The notes under the pieces: model-generated
Databases searched by the model: none
Seen by the model: the letters and a program-made list of their open reading frames with translations, nothing else
What the model was told of the DNA's origin: nothing
Assembly: GCF_020076305.1 (NCBI RefSeq)
Contig: NZ_JAIQXE010000001.1
Span: forward strand, 2,140,001 to 2,204,000
Length of the DNA stretch: 64,000 bases
Source of the DNA: Flavihumibacter profundi
GTDB taxonomy: Bacteria; Bacteroidota; Bacteroidia; Chitinophagales; Chitinophagaceae
Direction: 5' to 3'
Shown: positions 59,169 through 64,000 of the stretch, in pieces
Layout of the letters: each line of letters begins with the position of its first letter
Numbering within the stretch: the first letter of the stretch is position 1
Program-made: the position numbers and the translations under genes

Positions 59169-61307
59169 TCAGGCTCTTTTTTTACGGGCAGTATTTACAT
59201 AATGCCTGATTTTCTGCCGCAGGTCATCCGGCCTGAATGGTTTCGGAATAAAATCATTGAAGCCTTTTTCGATCAGGTCGGCCTGCATATGGTCATAAAC
59301 AGCTGCAGTAAAGGCAATTATAGGAACAGTTGAACCTTTCTTCCTGATTCTTGAAACCACTCCGGCCCCATCAAGTTCCGGCATTTCAAGGTCAACCAGC
59401 AGCAGGTCAAAGTGACTGCTGTTAAACTGGTCCAGGGCTTCGAGTCCGTTAACTGCTTCTACAATATCAGCATTCCATTTAGCCAGGAACCTTTTCACGA
59501 TCATCATATTTACTGGGTTGTCTTCCGCCACTAAGATCCTTACGCCTTCAAGGTCTTCGAACTTCTCTGCAGGTTCTTCGATATAGCTGTATTTGGTTGC
59601 TTCAATAGGTAATGTTATATCAAAATAAAACGTACTACCTTGTCCGGGTGTGCTTTCCACACGCAACTCACCGCCCATTTTCTGCACGATATACTGGCTG
59701 ATGGCAAGTCCAAGTCCGGAACCGCCGTATTTCCTGGTAGTTTCCGTATCAGTCTGGTAAAACTTATCAAAGATCCGGTGCTGCTTTTCAGGAGCAATAC
59801 CAATACCGGAATCCTTCACGGAAAAACGCAGTGTAATATTGGTGCTTCTTTTCATCAACGCTTTCACGTCGACCATAACAGCGCCCTCTTCTGTAAATTT
59901 AATAGCATTAGAAAGCAGGTTATTCAACACCTGGTGAAGGCGCATTTCATCACCCATAACGATATAGCCCTTCACTGCTTCGAAGTCGTAGCGCAGGGAT
60001 AATTTCTTTGCATCAACGGGGTTGCGGAACAAACCGACAATTTTAAACAGGAGTTCAGACAAATTAAACGGTGCATTGTTCAATTCCATCTTATCCGCTT
60101 CCAGCTTGCTGTAATCAAGGATATCGTTAACCAGTTCAAGCATATGTTCCGAGGAGTACTTCAATACATCCAGCATTTGCCGCTGGCTGTTGAGGTGGTA
60201 TTCCTGGTGCAGGATATTAGTGCTTCCGATGATTGCATTCAAAGGTGTCCTTAGTTCATGGCTCATATTACTGAGGAACCTTGATTTCACTTTGGCAGCG
60301 CGCTCTGCACGTTCCTTGGCTTTTAGTGTTTCCACTTCAGCAATCCTGACTTCAGTGATATCCAGGATGCTGATTTTTGCATACCTGCGGCGCTGGTGTT
60401 CGAAGATTACAATATTCGTATATGCATAGATGGGGTGACCTTCAAGTGTAGAAAATTCCATATTCCCAAACCAGGGGGAATGGGAGGTGAAATTTTCCGG
60501 GCTGAATGCATTAAGCTTTGCTGCAGCCGGTTCGCCGAGCAGTGAAGATATGGCCATCAGCATCACGCCTTCCTTGTTCTTCATCCCGAATAATTCGATG
60601 GCCCTTTTATTGCAATCAGCTATCAGTTGTGTTTCCAGGTCAATAATAAAGATAGCATCCAGGGAGGTGTTGAAGATGGTATCGCCCAGGCTTTTTTCAC
60701 CCAGCAGGTCGTCTTCTTTCTTATTCAGCGTTTTGAGGATAGAATAAGCAACCAAGCCGGTAATAACCAGTGACAGCGCAAGGTTTATCCTGAAATTATA
60801 GATATAATGAATTTCACCTTCAGAAGTACTTTTAGTAGCATAAGGGGCAATGATAAAAGTAAGGCCAAAGCAGGTAATCGTAGCTATTTCCGAAATAATC
60901 AGGTCTTTGGTGATTTTTGTGTCAATGAGGAAGATCATGGCAAAAATGACGGGGAAGAAATACATATAGACACCCGACCTTAGTCCGACGCAATAGCTGA
61001 CAATCATTACGCCTGCGTTAAAGCTAATGATAACCAGCCATTTAGCTATCCCTTCACGGTTATACAGCCTTAAGAAGTGGGCGGTCAGAAGCATGGAACA
61101 GGCTAGCAGGCACGCGAAAGCGGCGCCATACTCTTTCATGATCGTACAGAGGATCATATTAAGCCCTGCAACTAAAATACCTATTTCGGTCAGGGATTTC
61201 AGTGGGGAATGCGGTGCGTTTACCTGTTTCAGGTAGTAATCTTCTGCAAGCTTTTCCCAATATCCAAGGGCTACAGATAATATGTTGGTACCTTTTTTCG
61301 TTTTCAT
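59169..61307 (-). CDS. hybrid sensor histidine kinase with C-terminal receiver domain
   Basis: Membrane sensor kinase, 712 aa. Seen: six membrane segments in residues 40-195 (multi-helix sensor region), a PAS-like domain (about 205-325), dimerisation/phosphoacceptor region with His350 in SNMSHELRTPLN, the ATPase domain with KFTEEGAVMVD, DSGIGIAPE and GSGLGLAIS, and a receiver domain with the phosphorylatable Asp639 in VDLEMP and the conserved KPF at about 689-691. It has no Hpt or output domain of its own; an Hpt protein and a LytTR regulator are encoded divergently 66 bp away, so the three may form one phosphorelay. Confidence 0.95.
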   Translation of the reverse strand: MKTKKGTNILSVALGYWEKLAEDYYLKQVNAPHSPLKSLTEIGILVAGLNMILCTIMKEYGAAFACLLACSMLLTAHFLRLYNREGIAKWLVIISFNAGVMIVSYCVGLRSGVYMYFFPVIFAMIFLIDTKITKDLIISEIATITCFGLTFIIAPYATKSTSEGEIHYIYNFRINLALSLVITGLVAYSILKTLNKKEDDLLGEKSLGDTIFNTSLDAIFIIDLETQLIADCNKRAIELFGMKNKEGVMLMAISSLLGEPAAAKLNAFSPENFTSHSPWFGNMEFSTLEGHPIYAYTNIVIFEHQRRRYAKISILDITEVRIAEVETLKAKERAERAAKVKSRFLSNMSHELRTPLNAIIGSTNILHQEYHLNSQRQMLDVLKYSSEHMLELVNDILDYSKLEADKMELNNAPFNLSELLFKIVGLFRNPVDAKKLSLRYDFEAVKGYIVMGDEMRLHQVLNNLLSNAIKFTEEGAVMVDVKALMKRSTNITLRFSVKDSGIGIAPEKQHRIFDKFYQTDTETTRKYGGSGLGLAISQYIVQKMGGELRVESTPGQGSTFYFDITLPIEATKYSYIEEPAEKFEDLEGVRILVAEDNPVNMMIVKRFLAKWNADIVEAVNGLEALDQFNSSHFDLLLVDLEMPELDGAGVVSRIRKKGSTVPIIAFTAAVYDHMQADLIEKGFNDFIPKPFRPDDLRQKIRHYVNTARKKRA

Positions 61308-61373
61308 TCAGTAAACGGCCTTTCTTAAGCGGCTGTTACATTAACGAATCCGGGAAAACAAAAATTGTATCCT

Positions 61374-61778
61374 ATGCAAACCAGCACGCAAAGAGCCTAC
61401 CAGCTCAACCAGGCATTTGATGTGCCTTTCCTGATGGAAATGCACGACAATGACCTTTCAGCCATTTCAGCCATCCTGGTAACTGCATCCCAACAGATTG
61501 CCGAAGAATTAGACCGCTGTATGATTCTCGCTGAAAAAGGTGATTGTAATGAAATAAAGAGAAGGATTCACCTTGTGAAACCATTATGGGGTTATTGCGG
61601 GCTGCCGCAATTGCAGATGAAATACCAGTTACTGGAATATTTCCTGGGTGAAAACCCTGACGCAGAAAGAATCCGGACGAGGTTGCACCAGGAATATGGC
61701 CAGATAATAGAAGGACTTAACCTCATTACCAATGAAGCGATCCGCATTCATGAATTCTTAAAACAACCTGCATCATGA
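61374..61778 (+). CDS. Hpt domain phosphotransfer protein
   Basis: A 134-aa all-helical protein with the Hpt pattern KRRIHLVKPLWGYCGLPQL, phosphoacceptor His66. It would carry phosphate from the hybrid kinase receiver to another response regulator. It overlaps the LytTR regulator by 4 bp and is divergent from the kinase, which supports a single system. The start at 61374 (ATG) is preferred over an upstream TTG. Confidence 0.8.
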   Translation: MQTSTQRAYQLNQAFDVPFLMEMHDNDLSAISAILVTASQQIAEELDRCMILAEKGDCNEIKRRIHLVKPLWGYCGLPQLQMKYQLLEYFLGENPDAERIRTRLHQEYGQIIEGLNLITNEAIRIHEFLKQPAS

Positions 61779-62464
61779 AAATAACAGCTGTAATCGTTGA
61801 AGACCTATCCGTTGCGGCGGAGATGTTACAAAGGTATTGCGTTAAAAGCGGCAGGGTCAATGTGATCCAGTCCTTTAGTTCTGTTGAAACTGCCCTGCCT
61901 TTTTTATCAGAGCAGGTAGTCGACCTGATATTCCTGGATGTGGAAATGCCTGGCGCCAGCGGGTTCGACCTGCTCGACAAACTTTCCTATTCCCCGCAGG
62001 TGATCCTCACCACTTCAAAAACTGAATACGCCTACAATGCTTTTGAATATAATGTAACCGATTTCCTGAAGAAGCCGTTCACTTACCAAAGGTTTATAGA
62101 TGCCCTGGGCAAACTCCGCGAGGAAGCAGAGAAGCGCGAGGAAGCAGATGATATATCACATATATATATCAAGAGTGATGGCAAGCTGATCAGGCTCGAG
62201 AATGATGACATCCTGTATATTGAAAGCATGGGTGATTATGTGAAATTCATTACGAATGAAAAGAAGATCATCACGCACAATACGATCAAGAACCTGACGT
62301 CAAAGATTAACCCGGCAGTGTTCTGTAAGGTGCACCGTTCCTATATTATCAACATGAATAAGATTTCTGATGTGCGGGAAAACATGTTGTATATAAAAGG
62401 ACAGATGATACCGATCAGTAAGGCAAACAGGACAATGGTAATGAGCAGGTTGAAGATTATTTAA
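61775..62464 (+). CDS. LytTR family response regulator
   Basis: A 229-aa two-domain regulator: receiver with Asp55 (IFLDVEMPG), then a LytTR DNA-binding domain (LIRLENDDILYIESMGDYV, CKVHRSYIINMNKI, IPISKANRTMV). LytTR regulators are usually served by LytS-type kinases; here a hybrid kinase and an Hpt are the neighbours. It overlaps the Hpt gene by 4 bp (ATGA). Confidence 0.95.
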   Translation: MKITAVIVEDLSVAAEMLQRYCVKSGRVNVIQSFSSVETALPFLSEQVVDLIFLDVEMPGASGFDLLDKLSYSPQVILTTSKTEYAYNAFEYNVTDFLKKPFTYQRFIDALGKLREEAEKREEADDISHIYIKSDGKLIRLENDDILYIESMGDYVKFITNEKKIITHNTIKNLTSKINPAVFCKVHRSYIINMNKISDVRENMLYIKGQMIPISKANRTMVMSRLKII

Positions 62465-62587
62465 ACGGGCAAAAAGGTCCATTCAACCGGCAAAAGCCAT
62501 TGTTCATCTAATAAACTTGCAATGCCCTCCCTTAAGCCGCATCTTAGCACCAGGTTGTGATTTTCGTCAATACCTGTCTAAGTGCAG

Positions 62588-62618
62588 AATGAACTGGTTG
62601 GCAACAGCCAGTTCATTC
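62588..62618 (-). terminator. hairpin downstream of metX, possible terminator
   Basis: Perfect stem GAATGAACTGG/CCAGTTCATTC with a 9-bp loop, in the gap between the LytTR gene and metX. There is no good T-run on either side, so it may be a Rho-dependent or processing site rather than a classical terminator. Confidence 0.5.
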
Positions 62619-62640
62619 GCAAACAGGTTCCCCCTCCCCT

Positions 62641-63660
62641 TTATTTATTTTCCAGCCATTTCCCCAGGTTATCACTGATCAGGCCGGCTTCCACAAGGAA
62701 TCCATCGTGGCCATACACTGAATCAATTTCAATATAATTTGCCCCGGGAATAGCAGCAGCGATTTTTTGTTGTTCAATTGTTGGACATAAAAGGTCACTG
62801 GTAATCCCCATCACCAATACCGGTTGCTGAATGGACTTCAGCACTTCATCAACAGGTACATTCCTGCCCCTGGCGATATTATGGCTATCCATGCTTTTAG
62901 TAAGCAGCCAGTAAGACTGTGCATTAAACCTTGTGACGAGTTTCTCACCCTGGTAACGGATATAAGTAGCCGCCTTAAACTGGTCCAGTTTATCATTTTC
63001 GGTTTCAGCCTGCCGTTGGACCATAGCCGAATAATTCCTGTAGGTGAGCATTCCAATTGCACGGGCAGCTTTTAACCCGTTGGCGCCGGCAGCCGGGCTG
63101 TCTGCATTCCAGGTAGGGTCAGCTTCAATAGCCAGGCGCTGGGCTTCATGGATGGCGATTCCCCATGCACTTTCAGCTGCCGAAGTTGCTGCCAGGAATA
63201 ATTTCCTGATAACCCGGGGTTCCGCCAGCGCCCATTCCATGGCCTGGTAGCCCCCCATGCTTCCGCCCATGCACAAGGCAATGGAAGAAATATTGAGGTG
63301 CTGCCGCAGAAGGATATGCGCTTTTACCATATCGCGGATGGTGATATTGGGGAAACTGTTAAACCAGGGTTTTCCGGTGGCCGGATTTATGGAAAGCGGG
63401 CCGGTGGTTCCGTAGCAGGAGCCCAGTATATTGGCACAAACGATGAAATATTTTTCGGGGGTAATGGCTGTCCCTTCACCAATTACGCCGGGCCACCAGG
63501 CAGCCGCATCGGCATTAGCCGTAAGCGCATGGCAAACCCACACTACGTTTGAGCCATCGGAACTGAGCTGGCCATAAGTATGGTAAGCAATCTCCAGGTT
63601 GGGTAAAACAGCGCCATTTTCCAGTTGGAATGGCTGGTCATAAACAAATCGATGCAACAT
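62641..63660 (-). CDS. metX: homoserine O-acetyltransferase
   Basis: Methionine-pathway enzyme that acetylates homoserine with acetyl-CoA; 339 aa, alpha/beta hydrolase fold. Seen: the nucleophile elbow GGSMGG with catalytic Ser134, the family regions NVVWVCHALTANADAAAWWPG, CANILGSCYGTTGP and the late His in VYGHDGFLVE. The start at 63660 is preferred over one 75 bp upstream whose product would be non-homologous. I see no S-adenosylmethionine riboswitch in the 65-bp gap to the divergent OsmC gene. Confidence 0.95.
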   Translation of the reverse strand: MLHRFVYDQPFQLENGAVLPNLEIAYHTYGQLSSDGSNVVWVCHALTANADAAAWWPGVIGEGTAITPEKYFIVCANILGSCYGTTGPLSINPATGKPWFNSFPNITIRDMVKAHILLRQHLNISSIALCMGGSMGGYQAMEWALAEPRVIRKLFLAATSAAESAWGIAIHEAQRLAIEADPTWNADSPAAGANGLKAARAIGMLTYRNYSAMVQRQAETENDKLDQFKAATYIRYQGEKLVTRFNAQSYWLLTKSMDSHNIARGRNVPVDEVLKSIQQPVLVMGITSDLLCPTIEQQKIAAAIPGANYIEIDSVYGHDGFLVEAGLISDNLGKWLENK

Positions 63661-63686
63661 GACTGCAAAATAAACCCTCTCACCGT

Positions 63687-63694
63687 TACCTTTG
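63687..63694 (+). promoter_or_regulatory. candidate -7 element of the OsmC-family gene
   Basis: TACCTTTG matches TAnnTTTG and lies 31 bp before the start codon. No TTG box at the right distance is visible, so the upstream element is uncertain. Confidence 0.4.
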
Positions 63695-63725
63695 TACCAA
63701 TTCAGAAAAAAATCAGGGAACGAAT

Positions 63726-64000
63726 ATGGTAACAATTGATATTATTCGCCAATCGGGCGATTTTGGGTTTGAGGCAACTGATGCCGCGGGCCATACCGTA
63801 AGGATGGATACAAGCCCGGAAGGCGGCGGCAATAATTACGGGGTCCGTCCAATGCAGATGGTATTGATGGGACTAGGTGGCTGCAGCGGGATCGATGTGG
63901 TCAGCATCCTGAAAAAGCAAAGACAGGAAATCACCTATTTTTCCATGCATATTGAAGCAGAGCGCGAAACCGGTAAAGAGCCGCATTTATGGAAATCGGC
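63726..64000 (+). CDS. OsmC family protein (partial, runs off the window)
   Basis: The first 91 codons of an OsmC-type protein: an N-terminal strand pair (DIIRQSGDFGFEATDAAGHT) and the conserved helix region MQMVLMGLGGCSGIDVVSILKK, where the conserved Cys of the family (GGCSG) is present. OsmC/Ohr proteins are thiol peroxidases that reduce organic hydroperoxides. The 3' end is outside the window. Confidence 0.88.
   Translation, partial: MVTIDIIRQSGDFGFEATDAAGHTVRMDTSPEGGGNNYGVRPMQMVLMGLGGCSGIDVVSILKKQRQEITYFSMHIEAERETGKEPHLWKS

Noticed and set aside
63661..63725. SAM or other riboswitch before metX
   Set aside because: The gap to the divergent OsmC-family gene is only 65 bp and shows no multi-stem structure.

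Overview
The window looks like a chromosome segment of a Bacteroidota bacterium, most likely of the Chitinophagaceae. The evidence is inferential: Bacteroidetes-type promoter elements (TTTG and TAnnTTTG, cleanest in front of the tRNA), almost no Shine-Dalgarno sequences, many secreted proteins and lipoproteins, family content typical of Chitinophaga relatives, and a MvdC/MvdD-type peptide maturase. No rRNA, CRISPR array, transposase, integrase or phage gene was found.

Layout. 0-8.2 kb: an M1 metallopeptidase, a PGM1-like ATP-grasp ligase, two unknown genes and catalase-peroxidase katG. 8.2-22 kb, all on the minus strand: a secreted or envelope catabolic block with three divergent neutral-ceramidase-like enzymes, a PHP-domain protein, a ChbG/YdjC-type deacetylase, a GMC oxidoreductase with its small subunit, and two large secreted hydrolase-like proteins. 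At 22.3 kb there is a secreted amidohydrolase. 23.9-39.1 kb is a distinct AT-rich island: about 17 genes, all on the minus strand, mostly unrelated singletons (lipoproteins, small membrane proteins, a rhomboid protease, a DUF1569 protein, a PH-domain protein, a GmrSD-like DUF262/DUF1524 nuclease and a three-gene graspetide operon). They are separated by related, imperfectly palindromic spacers with AAC...GTT ends, like a gene-cassette array without an integrase in view. 39.8-53.7 kb, plus strand: an AraC regulator, a TolC-RND-adaptor efflux set, two paralogous Bcr/CflA transporters around a cupin and an aldo/keto reductase, and a two-subunit molybdenum hydroxylase. 53.7-64 kb: a sugar-phosphate-isomerase-like protein, a LemA/TPM/TPM cluster, pgk and gap, tRNA-Glu, a hybrid histidine kinase divergent from an Hpt protein and a LytTR regulator, metX, and the start of an OsmC-family gene.

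Main points of interest. (1) The 23.9-39.1 kb island has repeated spacer palindromes; at four of its genes the TAA stop codon lies inside a conserved GTTA core, which suggests a mobile cassette array. (2) Inside it, one putative cassette (36.5-38.55 kb) encodes a graspetide (omega-ester/amide RiPP) precursor with three core repeats, TxTxTx(3-4)ExxDxD, its ATP-grasp macrocyclase and an unknown membrane protein; the next gene is the GmrSD-like nuclease. (3) A catabolic cluster carries three ceramidase-like paralogues. (4) A GMC oxidoreductase has a four-cysteine motif that suggests an Fe-S cluster and an electron-transfer complex.
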